A program made the translations under genes and the position numbers. 52,523 bases of DNA from assembly GCA_040752915.1 (NCBI GenBank), contig JBFMHB010000012.1:1-52523 (forward strand), read 5' to 3'. Positions within the stretch are counted from its first letter, which is position 1. Each line of letters opens with the position of its first letter. The notes under the pieces were generated by a model. That model did not search any database. It was given only the letters and a program-made list of their open reading frames with translations, and was not told the origin of the DNA. Below are positions 26,037 to 36,039 of the stretch, in pieces. Source of the DNA: Acidobacteriota bacterium. Lineage in GTDB: Bacteria > Acidobacteriota > UBA4820 > DSQY01.

Positions 26037-27173
26037 TCACGGATTGCCACCGGTCGGGACCAGGGTGAGGAGGGCTACCTCGCCCCGCCGGAAGAGGCGC
26101 ATGGGCGGTCCCCACGTTCCCGTTCCCCGGCTGACCAGAAGGGTCATGCCCCCCACCCTGTACGTGCCTTCGAGGCGCGGGTAGGCCAGTCGGACGAGCA
26201 GGCCGAAGGGCCAAATCTGACCGCCGTGGGTGTGGCCGGAGAGCATGAGGCCGGCTCCTCGGGTGGCGGCCTCCTCGGCCCGGAGGGGGCTGTGGCTGAG
26301 AAGTATCAAGGCGCCGGCCCCGCCGGGGCCCAGGGCCTCCGCCACAGGGTCCCCCGCCAAACCGAACTGGCCGCGGGCGGTGAGGTCGTCCACGCCGGCG
26401 ATCCGGAGTCCCGGGGCCGCCTCCGCCGCCTCTTGCCGAAGGACCACCCATCCCGCCGAGGCCAGGAAGCCTGCGGAGCGGTCGGCGCCGGCATAGAACT
26501 CATGGTTGCCCAGGACCGCCCATTTTCCCAAGGGGGGGCGCCACTCGGACATCAGAGGCAGCAAGGGCTCCACATCGGGGAGATGACCGTCCACGAGGTC
26601 GCCGGTGACCACGATGAGGTGGGGATCCAGCCCCTGAACCTGGTCCACCAGGCGCCTCAGCCAACGGCGGCCCAGCAAGGTGCCCAGGTGCAGGTCGGAT
26701 ACCTGGACTATCCGGGTGCCCCGGAGGCCCTCTGGAAGCCCGGGAAGGACAACCGTCCGTCGGACAACCTCGGGTGCCCTCAACCCCTGCACGAGGGCCA
26801 CGGCGGACAAGGCGCCCGCGGCGGCCAGGGCTCCGAGCCGAAGGTGAGTCGTCCAGGGGCGGAGCCAGACGCCGAACCCCGAGAGGAGATCGGTGGCGAG
26901 CAGGCAGACCATGGAGAGAAACAGGGCCCCCATCCACACGGCGCCGGCGAACTCCATCGCGTAGGCGGAGCGTCCGGGGAGGAGTCGGGCGAGGACGCGG
27001 CCCGCGGGATAGAGGGCCCACAGAACCGCCAAAAGGAGGATGGCCCACCGCCTCGCCGGTCCCGCGGCCAGGGGGGGCAGGCGCCACACTCGGTGGAGCA
27101 GGTAAAGGTGCATGGCCGTCCAGGTCCCCAGGACGACGGAAAGAAAGAGGGCGAAGCGCAGGACTCCGTTCAT
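26037..27173 (-). CDS. Membrane-anchored calcineurin-like metallophosphoesterase
   Basis: 378 residues from ATG at 27173. Four or so hydrophobic segments fill residues 1-130, then a metallophosphoesterase domain with all metal motifs: DLHLG, GDLVDG, GNHE, HSP and GHTHGGQ. This YkuE/YaeI-like layout is linked to hydrolysis of membrane phospho-lipids or headgroups at the membrane surface. The ribosome site is weak. Separately transcribed; divergent from addA. Substrate unknown. Confidence 0.88.
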   Translation of the reverse strand: MNGVLRFALFLSVVLGTWTAMHLYLLHRVWRLPPLAAGPARRWAILLLAVLWALYPAGRVLARLLPGRSAYAMEFAGAVWMGALFLSMVCLLATDLLSGFGVWLRPWTTHLRLGALAAAGALSAVALVQGLRAPEVVRRTVVLPGLPEGLRGTRIVQVSDLHLGTLLGRRWLRRLVDQVQGLDPHLIVVTGDLVDGHLPDVEPLLPLMSEWRPPLGKWAVLGNHEFYAGADRSAGFLASAGWVVLRQEAAEAAPGLRIAGVDDLTARGQFGLAGDPVAEALGPGGAGALILLSHSPLRAEEAATRGAGLMLSGHTHGGQIWPFGLLVRLAYPRLEGTYRVGGMTLLVSRGTGTWGPPMRLFRRGEVALLTLVPTGGNP

Positions 27174-27279
27174 GGAAAGGGAGCCTAGCACGATTCCGTG
27201 ACTCCGCCCAGGCGGCGAGGGCACGTACACCGGGCGAGGAGCCGGCGGAATCGGAGTGAACGCTGGATGCACTGGACGG

Positions 27280-27288
27280 TGGTACACT
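27280..27288 (+). promoter_or_regulatory. Extended -10 element before addA
   Basis: TGG then TACACT (27283-27288), 21 bp before the chosen ATG at 27309. No strong -35. Confidence 0.4.
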
Positions 27289-27308
27289 CGGCGAGAAAGG
27301 ACGGCGCC

Positions 27309-30300
27309 ATGGCTCCTTCCCTCCCATCCGCCCCGGGTTCCCCCATGGGCGTGGAGCGCCTGACGGCCTCGGCCGGGTCCGGCAAGACCCACCGGCTGGC
27401 TCTCCGGTTCCTCGGCCTGCTCCTTGCGCCGAACGTCCCCGACACAGACCTTTCCCGCATCCTGGCCGTCACCTTCACCAACAAGGCCGCCGGGGAGATG
27501 CGGGAGCGCGTGTTGTCCTGGCTGGAAGCCCTCGCCCTCCAGCGCGCGCCTCAGGACGTGGAAATCGTCCAGAACTTGTCCTCTTGGTTGGGACAGTCCC
27601 CCGAGGCGCTCCGCGCGGCCGCGCGGGAGGTCCTGGACCGGATCTACCGGAGGTGGCCCGAGCTCTCCCTCAAGACCATCGACTCGTATCTGATGACGCT
27701 GGCCCGGGCCTCCGCCTTCGAACTCGGTCTCGCTCCCGGCGCGCGCGTTCTCCTCGACCCCCGTCCCCTCCTGCGCAGGGCCGTGGGCCGCTTGCTGGAG
27801 GAAGCGGAGGATGATCCCCCGTCGGCCGAGGTCCTGCGGACCGTCCTGGAGGACCTTCTCCTGGGCGACGAATCCCTGGGTTGGGACCTGGCGGAGGTCC
27901 TCGTGGAGATCGATGCGCGACTGCGGACGCTCTGGGTCTCCAAACTGAAGAAACTCCAGGTGGACCCTGCCGGCTTCCGGGCCTACCATCACGAGCTGGA
28001 AGGGTCCCTGGCCGCGGGAAGGGACCTCCTCGACGCCGTGGGGAAGGCGGGGCTCGAGTTTCGTGGAGGTACCTTCCAGCGGGACCTTTGCCGGTTTCTG
28101 GACACGCGTCAGCCCGAGGTCCTGAAATCGGCGGCCTTCTTCAAGCCCTCCCTGAAGGAGGCCGTCCTCAAGTCCCGGGCAGGCGCCGTGACTCCGACCC
28201 TCGAGGGCCTCTTCAACGCATTTCGGGAGGCCTTGGCTCGTGCCGCGGAGGCCTGGGCCCTTGGCAGGACCGCGCCGCAAGTCCAGCTCCACGCCCGGTT
28301 GATCCCCGCCCTGGAGCGAGAGGCCGCGAGGGAGGGCGCTCTGTTGCTCGACGAGGTTCCCTCGCGGATCGCCGCGCGATTGTCCGAGGGCGGGGTGCCC
28401 TCGATCTACCTGGCCCTGGGAGACCACCTCCGGCATTTCCTTCTGGACGAGTTCCAGGACACGGGCGCCGCCCAGTGGGCCGCGCTTCTCCCCCTGGTGG
28501 AGGAGGGGCTGGCCTCCGGCGGCTCCCTCTTCTACGTGGGGGACCAGAAGCAGTCGCTGTACCGTTTTCGCGGCGGGGACCCGGACCTCTTCGATCGGGC
28601 CTTGGAGGACCTCTCCGCCTTCGAGACCCGCCGGGAGGTCTTGAGACGTAACTTTCGAAGCCGCGCCGTGCTGGTGGACTTCTTCAACCGGACTTTCTCG
28701 CGGGAAGCCCTGGAGCGCTGGTTCTTCTCCCTGGGGGATTCGCCGGAAGAGGAGGAGGACCTTCGGCGGGAGGATTTCGAGCGGCGGATCTGGCCCTTCT
28801 TTAAAGAGGCCCGGCAGGAGCCGTCCCCGAAAAGGGAAGGGGGCCGCGTGGGCGTGATCCCCATTGCCCTTGACCCGGGCCTGTCCCGGGAGGAGGCCGT
28901 GGCCGCCGCCGCTGAAGAGGCCGCCGGACGGATCCTTCCGGACCTTCTCGGCCGGGGATACTCGCCCTCCGACGTGGCGTTCTTGCTCCGGACCAACCGG
29001 GAAGCCGTCGCCGTGGGAGAGGCCCTCCAGCGGCGGGGGTACCGGGTGGCCTCCGAGTCCACCGCCCGGATGACGTCCCACCCGCTCGTCCGGGAGGTCC
29101 TCGACCTCCTCCGCTTCGTCACCTCCCCGGCCGACGATCTCGCCTTCGCCTCCTTCGCCGGCGGCCGGATCATGGAATCCGTCTCGGGGGTTTCCAGGGA
29201 CGACTTTCTGGCCCTCCTTCATACGAGGCCTCCCGGCTCCCGGGGGAACTTGTACGCGTGGTACCGGGAAGCCTTCCCGGAGCCGTGGCTACGGCTCGTG
29301 AATCCGGCCTTCCAGTCGGCGGGCTACCTTCCGCCCTACGACCTCGTCCGGGATTTCTTCGAGCGGGCGGGGGTTCTGGAGGCCTTTCCGGAGGACCGGG
29401 CCTTTCTCCTGCACCTCCTGGAACGGCTCGCCGAGAGGGAGGGGGAGGGCGAGGCGACGGCGGCGGATTTTCTCGCGTACCTACAGGAGAGCGAGGAGGA
29501 CCCGGCCCTCCAGGTGCCCCTCCCCGAATCGGGAGACGCGGTGCGGGTCCTCACGGTCCACAAGTCCAAGGGGCTGGGCTTTCCTGTCGTGGTCCTCCTC
29601 CTCCCCAACCTCTCCCCGCCCGCCATCCGGGAGGCCGTCTTGGAGGAGGGGCCGACCCTGCGCCTCCTGCGGCTCTCGGCCTGGGGTTGCCGATTCTCTC
29701 CGGTCCTGCGGAGGGCCAGGGACCAGGAGAAGGTCCTGGCCTTGAGGGATGAACTGAACGCCTACTACGTGGCGGTGACCCGGGCGAAGGACGAACTGTA
29801 CGTGATCCTGGAGTCGAATCGGAGTCGGCAGAAACCCGTTCCCCTGCCGGCCGAGGTGGGCGGGGAGGGATACGCCGCCGGCGAGGCCGTCCCCTTCGAG
29901 GGGGATCGCCCGGGGGGCGCCCTTCCGTGTCCGGGCCCCTCCCGCCGCGTCCCGTGGAGGCCCCGGATGGGGCCCGCCGGGGACCCCGCGTACCGGCCCC
30001 CCACGACGGAGTCGGTGGCGGCGGCCAGGAGGGGAAAGATCCTCCACGCGGGGCTGGAGGCCGGTCTTCGAGGGAGACCTGGCGACGAAGCCGCCTTCGA
30101 GGGCCTGGGCGCCTCGGCCGAGGAGGCCCGGGAAATGGCCGGACTGCTCCGGCGTTTGGCGGGCCACCCGCACATCGGACCGCTGATCGCGCCCGAAGAC
30201 GCGGAGGTCCTCGACGAAGTGGAGTTTCTCGACCCGGAGGGACGGTTTCTCCGGGTGGACCGCCTGATCCGGGACCGGGACGGCTTCACGGTGGTCGACT

Positions 30301-30446
30301 GGAAGTCGGGGGAGGAGGAAAGACCCGGCCAGCATGAACAGGTGGCCCGCTACTGCCGGCTCCTGGCCCGCCTGCACCCCGGGGAGCGGGTCCGGGGGGT
30401 TCTCGTCTATCTGGCGGGCGGACGCGCGGAGGACGTGGCATGGTGA
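27309..30446 (+). CDS. addA: AddA/RecB-type helicase-nuclease subunit
   Basis: 1045 residues; ATG at 27309 with AAAGGA ~8 nt upstream. SF1A (UvrD-like) helicase motifs are Walker A ASAGSGKT (residues ~20-27), motif II DEFQDTGAAQW (~380), VGDQKQSLYRFRGGD, LRRNFRSR, VLTVHKSKGLGFPVVV and YYVAVTRAKDELYV. A C-terminal PD-(D/E)XK nuclease has VDWKSG near residue 996 with the upstream acidic residue in FLRVDRLI. With AddB it resects double-strand ends for RecA loading. addB starts inside its last codons (7-base overlap). Somewhat shorter than AddA of Bacillus. Confidence 0.92.
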   Translation: MAPSLPSAPGSPMGVERLTASAGSGKTHRLALRFLGLLLAPNVPDTDLSRILAVTFTNKAAGEMRERVLSWLEALALQRAPQDVEIVQNLSSWLGQSPEALRAAAREVLDRIYRRWPELSLKTIDSYLMTLARASAFELGLAPGARVLLDPRPLLRRAVGRLLEEAEDDPPSAEVLRTVLEDLLLGDESLGWDLAEVLVEIDARLRTLWVSKLKKLQVDPAGFRAYHHELEGSLAAGRDLLDAVGKAGLEFRGGTFQRDLCRFLDTRQPEVLKSAAFFKPSLKEAVLKSRAGAVTPTLEGLFNAFREALARAAEAWALGRTAPQVQLHARLIPALEREAAREGALLLDEVPSRIAARLSEGGVPSIYLALGDHLRHFLLDEFQDTGAAQWAALLPLVEEGLASGGSLFYVGDQKQSLYRFRGGDPDLFDRALEDLSAFETRREVLRRNFRSRAVLVDFFNRTFSREALERWFFSLGDSPEEEEDLRREDFERRIWPFFKEARQEPSPKREGGRVGVIPIALDPGLSREEAVAAAAEEAAGRILPDLLGRGYSPSDVAFLLRTNREAVAVGEALQRRGYRVASESTARMTSHPLVREVLDLLRFVTSPADDLAFASFAGGRIMESVSGVSRDDFLALLHTRPPGSRGNLYAWYREAFPEPWLRLVNPAFQSAGYLPPYDLVRDFFERAGVLEAFPEDRAFLLHLLERLAEREGEGEATAADFLAYLQESEEDPALQVPLPESGDAVRVLTVHKSKGLGFPVVVLLLPNLSPPAIREAVLEEGPTLRLLRLSAWGCRFSPVLRRARDQEKVLALRDELNAYYVAVTRAKDELYVILESNRSRQKPVPLPAEVGGEGYAAGEAVPFEGDRPGGALPCPGPSRRVPWRPRMGPAGDPAYRPPTTESVAAARRGKILHAGLEAGLRGRPGDEAAFEGLGASAEEAREMAGLLRRLAGHPHIGPLIAPEDAEVLDEVEFLDPEGRFLRVDRLIRDRDGFTVVDWKSGEEERPGQHEQVARYCRLLARLHPGERVRGVLVYLAGGRAEDVAW

Positions 30447-33223
30447 CCCTCGTGGATGTTCCCGTCGGCGAGGACCTCCTGGAGAGGGCCCTGGCCGAGT
30501 GCGAGGGTGTCCCGCCCGATGGGCTGGCCGTGGTCTTTCCGGGAAGCCGCGCCGTCCATCATTTCGCGACGCGATACGCCCGATCCGCGGGCGGGCCGTG
30601 CCGTCCCCCGAGACTCTGCACGCTGGAATCCCTGGCCGCCCGGTTGGCGGGAACCTCCGGTGAGGCCCTCGAGGAGTTCCAGGCCGTCGCACTCCTCTCG
30701 GAGGCCGTGGCTTCGGCCGGAGGTCCGGTTCTGAGAAGGCTGGCGGGCGACTTGGTGGCCTTCTACGGTTGGGGGGTCTCGTTCCTGAAGGCGTTGGCGA
30801 CGCTGGGGGAGGAGATGGTCGCCGATGCGGACCTCCTTCGGCTTCGCGGGCTCGATTCCTTCGACGTTCTTGCGCCGCCGGTGCGCGAATTCTACGAGCG
30901 GTACCCGGAGATCCGCGAGGCCTTCGAATCGCGCGTTTCGGCGGCGAATTCGTTCACGCGGGGACAGGTTTACGCCCGTTCTCTGTCTCGGCTTGCCTCC
31001 GGGGCGGCCCAGGTTCCCGACCGCATCCTCCTGGTGGGGTTCTTCTCCTTTTCGCGCGGGCAGGCGCGCCTGGTGGAGGCGGCCGGGCGGGTCGCCGAGG
31101 TGACGGTCCTCCGGCACCAGGACGGGCGGGACTGGAAGGCCTTCGAAGCCATGGAGAGGCTCCTGCCCGTCGGGAGACCCGTCCGCCACGCGCCGTGCTC
31201 CCCCCCGCCGTTGGAGGTGTGCTCCGCTCCCAGCGTCCACGCCGAGGTTCTCTACGCGGGCGCCTACCTCGAAAGGGAAGGGGTGGAACCGGAGTCCACG
31301 GTGGTGGTGCTTCCGGACACCGGAAGCCTCCAGCCGCTCCTCTGGGACGGCATGGCCTACTTTCCCGGGCAATTCAACGTCACGCTGGGCTACCCCCTGG
31401 CCCGAACCCCCCTCTTCGCGCTCTTTCAGCGCGTTCTGGATCTGGCCGAAGGGGTCGGGGAGGACCGCGTGGCCTCCCGAGCGTACCTGAACCTCCTCCT
31501 GCACCCGTACGTGAAGAATCTCTCCATCGAGGGCCATGGCCCCGGGGCCATGCGTCCCCTGGCTCACGCCATCGAGGAGAGCGTTCTCAGAAAGGGGAAC
31601 CCCCGCCTCTTTCTCGCCGCCCTCGAGGATTCCCCGGAGCTGCCGCGCCGGGCCCGGGCGATGCAGCCGGAGGGGCCCGATGAAGAGGCCCTGGCCTTGG
31701 CCCTTCGGCGCTTCCACGATCTGTTCATCCGAAGGGTGCGGAGGGCGTCCACTCTGCGGGCGCTCTCCCAGGCCCTTCGGGCCGTTCTCGAGGAGGTGGC
31801 CCACCGGTCTCCGGCCCCCTTCCATCCCTTCTATCGGGATTGCTTCGCGCGGGCCTTGACCCTGCTCGACGGATTGGCCGATTGGCCCGGGTCCGGTCGG
31901 GAGGGTCCGAGCCCAGGGGACCTTCACGACTTCCTGAGGGCGCGGCTGAGGGAGGCGCGGGTGCCCTTCACGGGCCTTCCCGTCCGCGGGCTCCAGGTGA
32001 TGGGCCTCCTCGAGAGCCAGGCCCTCCGATTCGACACGGTGTTGGTCCTGGACGCTTCGGAGGACGTGCTCCCCACATCCTCCGCCCCCGACCCCGTCCT
32101 GCCGCCCTCGTTCCGGAAAGCGCTGGGCCTCCCGGGAGCCATCGAACGAGAGGAGGTCTACCGGTACCACCTGTTCCGGCTCCTCGAGGCGTCCAAGCGA
32201 TGCTCCATCCTGTATGTCGACCGCCCCGACGCGGGGCGCTCCCATTTTGTCGATCAACTCCTGTACGAGGCCCGCCGGGATGGAGGAACCCCGACCGTCC
32301 GATCCGTCTGCCTCCCCGCCTCGAGCGCGGCGGGCTCGGTGCGGCGCGCCGCGGCGAAGTCCTCCCAGATGCTGGAACGGCTGTCCACGATGGCCTACTC
32401 GCCGACGTCCCTGGACGCCTATCTCCGTTGTCCCATGGGCTTCTACTACGGCCACGCGGCGGGGCTTCGCGAGAGGGAGGTCCTCGAGGAGGGCGATTCG
32501 AAGGGGACGGGGAAAAGGCTCCACGACACCCTGGCGGAGCTGTACGAGCCCTACGTGGGGCAGGTCATGACGCACGAAGTCTACGACCAGATGCTCGTCC
32601 GGCTTCCGGGCGTGGTGGCGGCCCACTTCGGAGGTTCGGGCGAGGCCGCCCTGGTGGGACGGTTGGCCGAAAGGCGGATCGGCGACCGACTTCGCAGGGA
32701 GCGCACGGAGGAGGCGGGGAAAACCGTTCTTCAAGGAGTGAACGTGCGCCTCGAGGCGTCCTTCGACGCGCCCGGGGCCACGGTACGCCTACGCGGAGAG
32801 CTGGACCGCCTCGACGGGCGGGCGGGAGGTCTGCGGATCGTGGACTACAAGAGCGGAAAGTCCCTCCGGGACCGGTACATTCCCCGTCCGGACCGGGTGA
32901 GGGTCGATTCCCCCCGGGGGGACCTGGCCCGCTCCGTCAAGTCCATCCAGTTGCCGGCGTATGTGGAATTGCTCCACCGGGCGCGCGGAGCGCCCTACGG
33001 GAGCCTTTCCGCCGTGCTCCTCTCCCTGCGCGATCCGAGGGAGCCTCCCGGACCGCTCTTCGTCGAACCGTCCCGGGCCGAGGCGCAGATGGAGGGCGTG
33101 TACCTGCCGGTGATCCGAAGGATCCTGGGGGAAATCCTGGACCCCTCGGTTCCCTTCGAGCCGGACCCTTCGGAGCCTCGGGCTTGCGCCGCGTGTCCCT
33201 TCGGCACCCTGTGCGGGCGTTGA
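30440..33223 (+). CDS. addB: AddB-type nuclease subunit with Fe-S cluster
   Basis: 927 residues. The N-terminus (residues 1-250) is helicase-like but has no working Walker A, as in AddB. YSPTSLDAYLRCP (Cys664) and C-terminal Cys916, Cys919 and Cys925 match the AddB iron-sulphur pattern C...CxxCx5C exactly. The PD-(D/E)XK nuclease has LRGELDRLDG and IVDYKSGK near residue 800. It partners AddA, cutting one strand and scanning for Chi-like sites. The start overlaps the addA stop by 7 bases, so translation is coupled. Confidence 0.92.
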   Translation: MVTLVDVPVGEDLLERALAECEGVPPDGLAVVFPGSRAVHHFATRYARSAGGPCRPPRLCTLESLAARLAGTSGEALEEFQAVALLSEAVASAGGPVLRRLAGDLVAFYGWGVSFLKALATLGEEMVADADLLRLRGLDSFDVLAPPVREFYERYPEIREAFESRVSAANSFTRGQVYARSLSRLASGAAQVPDRILLVGFFSFSRGQARLVEAAGRVAEVTVLRHQDGRDWKAFEAMERLLPVGRPVRHAPCSPPPLEVCSAPSVHAEVLYAGAYLEREGVEPESTVVVLPDTGSLQPLLWDGMAYFPGQFNVTLGYPLARTPLFALFQRVLDLAEGVGEDRVASRAYLNLLLHPYVKNLSIEGHGPGAMRPLAHAIEESVLRKGNPRLFLAALEDSPELPRRARAMQPEGPDEEALALALRRFHDLFIRRVRRASTLRALSQALRAVLEEVAHRSPAPFHPFYRDCFARALTLLDGLADWPGSGREGPSPGDLHDFLRARLREARVPFTGLPVRGLQVMGLLESQALRFDTVLVLDASEDVLPTSSAPDPVLPPSFRKALGLPGAIEREEVYRYHLFRLLEASKRCSILYVDRPDAGRSHFVDQLLYEARRDGGTPTVRSVCLPASSAAGSVRRAAAKSSQMLERLSTMAYSPTSLDAYLRCPMGFYYGHAAGLREREVLEEGDSKGTGKRLHDTLAELYEPYVGQVMTHEVYDQMLVRLPGVVAAHFGGSGEAALVGRLAERRIGDRLRRERTEEAGKTVLQGVNVRLEASFDAPGATVRLRGELDRLDGRAGGLRIVDYKSGKSLRDRYIPRPDRVRVDSPRGDLARSVKSIQLPAYVELLHRARGAPYGSLSAVLLSLRDPREPPGPLFVEPSRAEAQMEGVYLPVIRRILGEILDPSVPFEPDPSEPRACAACPFGTLCGR

Positions 33224-33284
33224 GGGGGACGGCCGATTTGAGCGCGGGGCGGCCCGGGGTGTCCCGGCCTCCACCTCCACGGGG

Positions 33285-33293
33285 TGCTATACT
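33285..33293 (+). promoter_or_regulatory. Extended -10 element before the lysine-dehydrogenase-like gene
   Basis: TGC then TATACT (33288-33293), 50 bp before the ATG at 33343. Same nonamer as at 22436-22444. Confidence 0.5.
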
Positions 33294-33342
33294 CACGGCC
33301 AGCGGGGGCGCGGGGCCCGCCGCCGTTCTCCAGGAGGATCTC

Positions 33343-34473
33343 ATGCACGTGGCCGTGTTGGGCGCCGGGCGAGTGGGGAAGGCCATCGCCCTGGATCTGG
33401 CCAAGGGGGGTGAGTTCTCGGTGACCGCCGCGGACGTGTCCCAGACCTCCCTGGACGGGCTGGCTGGGGCCGAGGGGGTGACGCCCCTCCGCGCGGACCT
33501 CTCCAAGCCGGAGGAGGTGGCTCGCGCGGTGAAAGGCGCCGACTTGGTGGTGGGGGCCGTTCCCGGCCACATGGGCTTTGAGACCCTCAAAACGCTGATC
33601 GGGCTCGGGCGAAACGTGGTGGACATTTCTTTCTTCGAGGAGGACCCCTTCGCCCTGGACGCCCTGGCCAGGGAGAGGGGCGTCGTGGCCATTGTGGACT
33701 GCGGCATCGCCCCGGGCGCCAGCAACATCATCCTCGGCTACTCGCAGACCGCCATGGACCGCATCGAGCGCTTCGACTGCCTGGTGGGCGGCCTGCCGGC
33801 CATGCGGGTTTGGCCCTACGAATACAAGGCCGTCTTTTCGCCTTCGGACGTCATCGAAGAGTACGTGCGCCCGGCCCGGTTCGTCGAGCATGGGGAGGTG
33901 GTGGTTCGTCCGGCCCTGTCCGATCCCGAACTCCTGGATTTCCCGCAGGTCGGCACGCTGGAGGCCTTCAACACGGATGGCCTGAGGAGCCTCCTGACCA
34001 CCTGCAAGGTTCCAAACATGAAGGAGCGGACCCTAAGGTACCCCGGCCACATCGAGAAGATGCGGGTCTTGAGGGAGACGGGTTTCTTCTCCAAGGACCC
34101 TGTGGAGGTCGGAGGGGTTTCGGTCCGGCCCCTCGACCTCACCTCCCGGCTCCTGTTCCCCATGTGGCAGCTGACCGAAGGGGAGGAGGACTTCACCGTC
34201 ATGCGCGTCACCGTGGAGGGCGAGAAGGACGGCCGGAAGGTCCGGCGCGTCTACGACCTCCTGGACCGCTACGACGCGGCCACCCGGACCACGTCCATGG
34301 CCCGGACGACGGGGTACACCTGCACGGCGGGCGTCCGGTCGGTGGCGCGGGGCCTGTTCCGGCGCCCGGGGGTCTCTCCGCCCGAGTTCCTCGGCAGGGA
34401 GCCCGGTTGCCACCTGTTCGTCATGCAGGAACTGGCCCGTCGGGGCGTGGTGTTTCACGAGACGGTGAGCTGA
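33343..34473 (+). CDS. Saccharopine dehydrogenase-family oxidoreductase (lysine 6-dehydrogenase-like)
   Basis: 376 residues; AGGAGG precedes the ATG. N-terminal Rossmann domain with GAGRVGKAIALDL, an acidic residue after beta-2 (AADVS, NAD-type) and GAVPG. A catalytic/dimerisation domain of the saccharopine reductase fold includes VDCGIAPGASNIILG and a long C-terminal beta region. Overall pattern fits L-lysine 6-dehydrogenase/saccharopine dehydrogenase relatives. The substrate is not proven; the motif set is shared by several amino-acid dehydrogenases. Its 3' end overlaps the convergent glycosyltransferase gene by 53 bp. Confidence 0.82.
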   Translation: MHVAVLGAGRVGKAIALDLAKGGEFSVTAADVSQTSLDGLAGAEGVTPLRADLSKPEEVARAVKGADLVVGAVPGHMGFETLKTLIGLGRNVVDISFFEEDPFALDALARERGVVAIVDCGIAPGASNIILGYSQTAMDRIERFDCLVGGLPAMRVWPYEYKAVFSPSDVIEEYVRPARFVEHGEVVVRPALSDPELLDFPQVGTLEAFNTDGLRSLLTTCKVPNMKERTLRYPGHIEKMRVLRETGFFSKDPVEVGGVSVRPLDLTSRLLFPMWQLTEGEEDFTVMRVTVEGEKDGRKVRRVYDLLDRYDAATRTTSMARTTGYTCTAGVRSVARGLFRRPGVSPPEFLGREPGCHLFVMQELARRGVVFHETVS

Positions 34474-35542
34474 CCGGTTCCCTGGCCAGCTGACGCTCGA
34501 TCAGATCCACCGCCGCCTGGGTGCCATCCCTCGCCTCCAATCCGATGCGGTCCCGGTAGAGGGGCAGGGCATTCAGAAAGGCCTCCACCGAGCCGGGGGT
34601 CAGGCGTCGGGGGTCCGCCCAGTCTCCGGCCCCGCCGAGCCGCAGGAAATGTGCGTTGATGGCCTGTTCGAAATTCCCCGGCTCCGGGAGGGCGAGCACC
34701 GGCTTTCCCAGAAACAGCGATTCCCCCACCACCTGGTTCCCGGCCGTGGTCACCAGCGCCTCACAGGACGCGAGGTCGGCCAGAAACCCGGACTCGCCAA
34801 TGGGGTGAAAGGTCAGACGGCCTTCCGGGGGACGCTCTCCGGCCCCGTAAACGCGGGCCTCCAGGCCGAGTCTCCGGAGGGCGGCCAGGACGCCCTCCAT
34901 CCCTCCCCGCCGAAGGTAGACGAGGAGGAACCCCTCCCTCCGGGGGAGGCTCCGCCTCAGTTCGGGCCGGAGGAGGGGGCCCACCTGGTGGACGTTTCGC
35001 AGGCCGGGCCGGAGCGGGGGGGCGCAAAAGGAGGAAACCACCGTGGCCGCCTGGCCCGTGTAATAGGCCCGGACCACGAGGGACATGCCCCAGGCGGCGG
35101 CCCGCAGCCTTGGGGGCAGGGACGAGAGGTCGTTGACGGTCAGGAAGTGCTGGTGGTCGAGGCTGACGAAGGGGATGCCCAGGCGGCGCGCCGCCCTCGG
35201 CAGAGCGGGCTCAAAGTCGGTGATGCAGAGGTCCGGTCGCTCCCGACGCAGGTGGGCGTCGAGGTATGCCAGGGTGCCGGGCATCTTGCGGAGGTAGGCC
35301 AGGGCGCCCGAGGCGGTGGCCAGCGGGGCCAGTACGCCCGAGGCGCCGTAGCGGAAGCGGAGCCCCCGAAGATGGCGGACGGCGACCTCCGAGCGGGCGA
35401 AGGCTTTCTGCAGGGGCTCGTAAGCCTGTCCGGGGGCGAAGAGGACCACACGGTGCCGCTCCCTCAGCCGCTCCACCACGGCCCGGACGCGGGTGCAGTG
35501 CCCGCGACCCTCTCCCGAAAGGCTGTACAAGATGGTGGCCAC
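34421..35542 (-). CDS. Glycosyltransferase, MurG/UGT-like GT-B fold
   Basis: 373 residues from a GTG at 35542, 10 nt after AAGGAGG; an upstream in-frame GTG (35563) overlaps that site. N-terminal [21 protein letters not shown] resembles the glycine-rich acceptor loop of GT28-like enzymes. C-terminal [19 protein letters not shown] then [22 protein letters not shown] is the nucleotide-sugar-binding half, where the H of the usual HGG is replaced by AGN. Possible role in envelope glycolipid or exopolysaccharide synthesis. Convergent with the dehydrogenase, overlapping 53 bp; no operon partner. Donor and acceptor unknown. Confidence 0.82.
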   Translation of the reverse strand: MATILYSLSGEGRGHCTRVRAVVERLRERHRVVLFAPGQAYEPLQKAFARSEVAVRHLRGLRFRYGASGVLAPLATASGALAYLRKMPGTLAYLDAHLRRERPDLCITDFEPALPRAARRLGIPFVSLDHQHFLTVNDLSSLPPRLRAAAWGMSLVVRAYYTGQAATVVSSFCAPPLRPGLRNVHQVGPLLRPELRRSLPRREGFLLVYLRRGGMEGVLAALRRLGLEARVYGAGERPPEGRLTFHPIGESGFLADLASCEALVTTAGNQVVGESLFLGKPVLALPEPGNFEQAINAHFLRLGGAGDWADPRRLTPGSVEAFLNALPLYRDRIGLEARDGTQAAVDLIERQLAREPVSSPSRETPRPDGPVPA

Positions 35543-35639
35543 GTCTCTCCGGCCTCCTTTCACCCGAAAGGATGCGCAGGCTTCGTGGAGGCACCGTCTC
35601 GGAAGGGTTGCGGAATCGACCAGGGAGGCCCCCCCGCCC

Positions 35640-35669
35640 TTTACAGAAGAAGCGGGGGTGTGCTATGCT
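35640..35669 (+). promoter_or_regulatory. Sigma-70 promoter of rpsO
   Basis: TTTACA (35640-35645), 18-bp spacer, TATGCT (35664-35669) with TGC before it. Start expected near 35677, ~26 nt before the rpsO ATG. Confidence 0.65.
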
Positions 35670-35702
35670 CTTTCCTTTGAGACAGATAGGAGAAACGGGA
35701 AG

Positions 35703-35966
35703 ATGGAGAAGCAGACGAAGAAGGCCCTGATCGAGCAGTTCGGAAAGAACCCTGCCGACACGGGCTCCCCGGAGGTGCAGATCGCGCTCCTGTCGGACCG
35801 CATCAGCTCCCTCACCGAACACCTCAAGAAGCACCGCAAGGATTTCGCCACCCGCCGAGGCCTTCTCATGCTCGTCGGTCAGCGCCGCCGGCTCCTGAAC
35901 TACCTCAAGGACAGGGACATCGAGCGGTATCGCGACCTCATCGGCCGCCTGGGCCTGCGCAAGTAG
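35703..35966 (+). CDS. rpsO: 30S ribosomal protein S15
   Basis: 87 residues, the standard size. Conserved [32 protein letters not shown] and [12 protein letters not shown]. Binds 16S rRNA central domain and is a primary assembly protein. AGGAG lies upstream of the ATG at 35703. In many bacteria S15 represses its own mRNA, but no such structure was resolved here. Followed by pnp after 73 bp, the classic rpsO-pnp pair. Confidence 0.97.
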   Translation: MEKQTKKALIEQFGKNPADTGSPEVQIALLSDRISSLTEHLKKHRKDFATRRGLLMLVGQRRRLLNYLKDRDIERYRDLIGRLGLRK

Positions 35967-36039
35967 TTCCCCCGACACGAACGGACGCCTTCCTCCCCGC
36001 CGACGGGGGGGGTGTGTCCCGTGTCCATTAGGAGCAACC

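Noticed and set aside
27174-29222. N-terminal extension of the metallophosphoesterase frame to 1061 residues
   Set aside because: The extension is antisense to addA; the real start with the first TM helix is at 27173.
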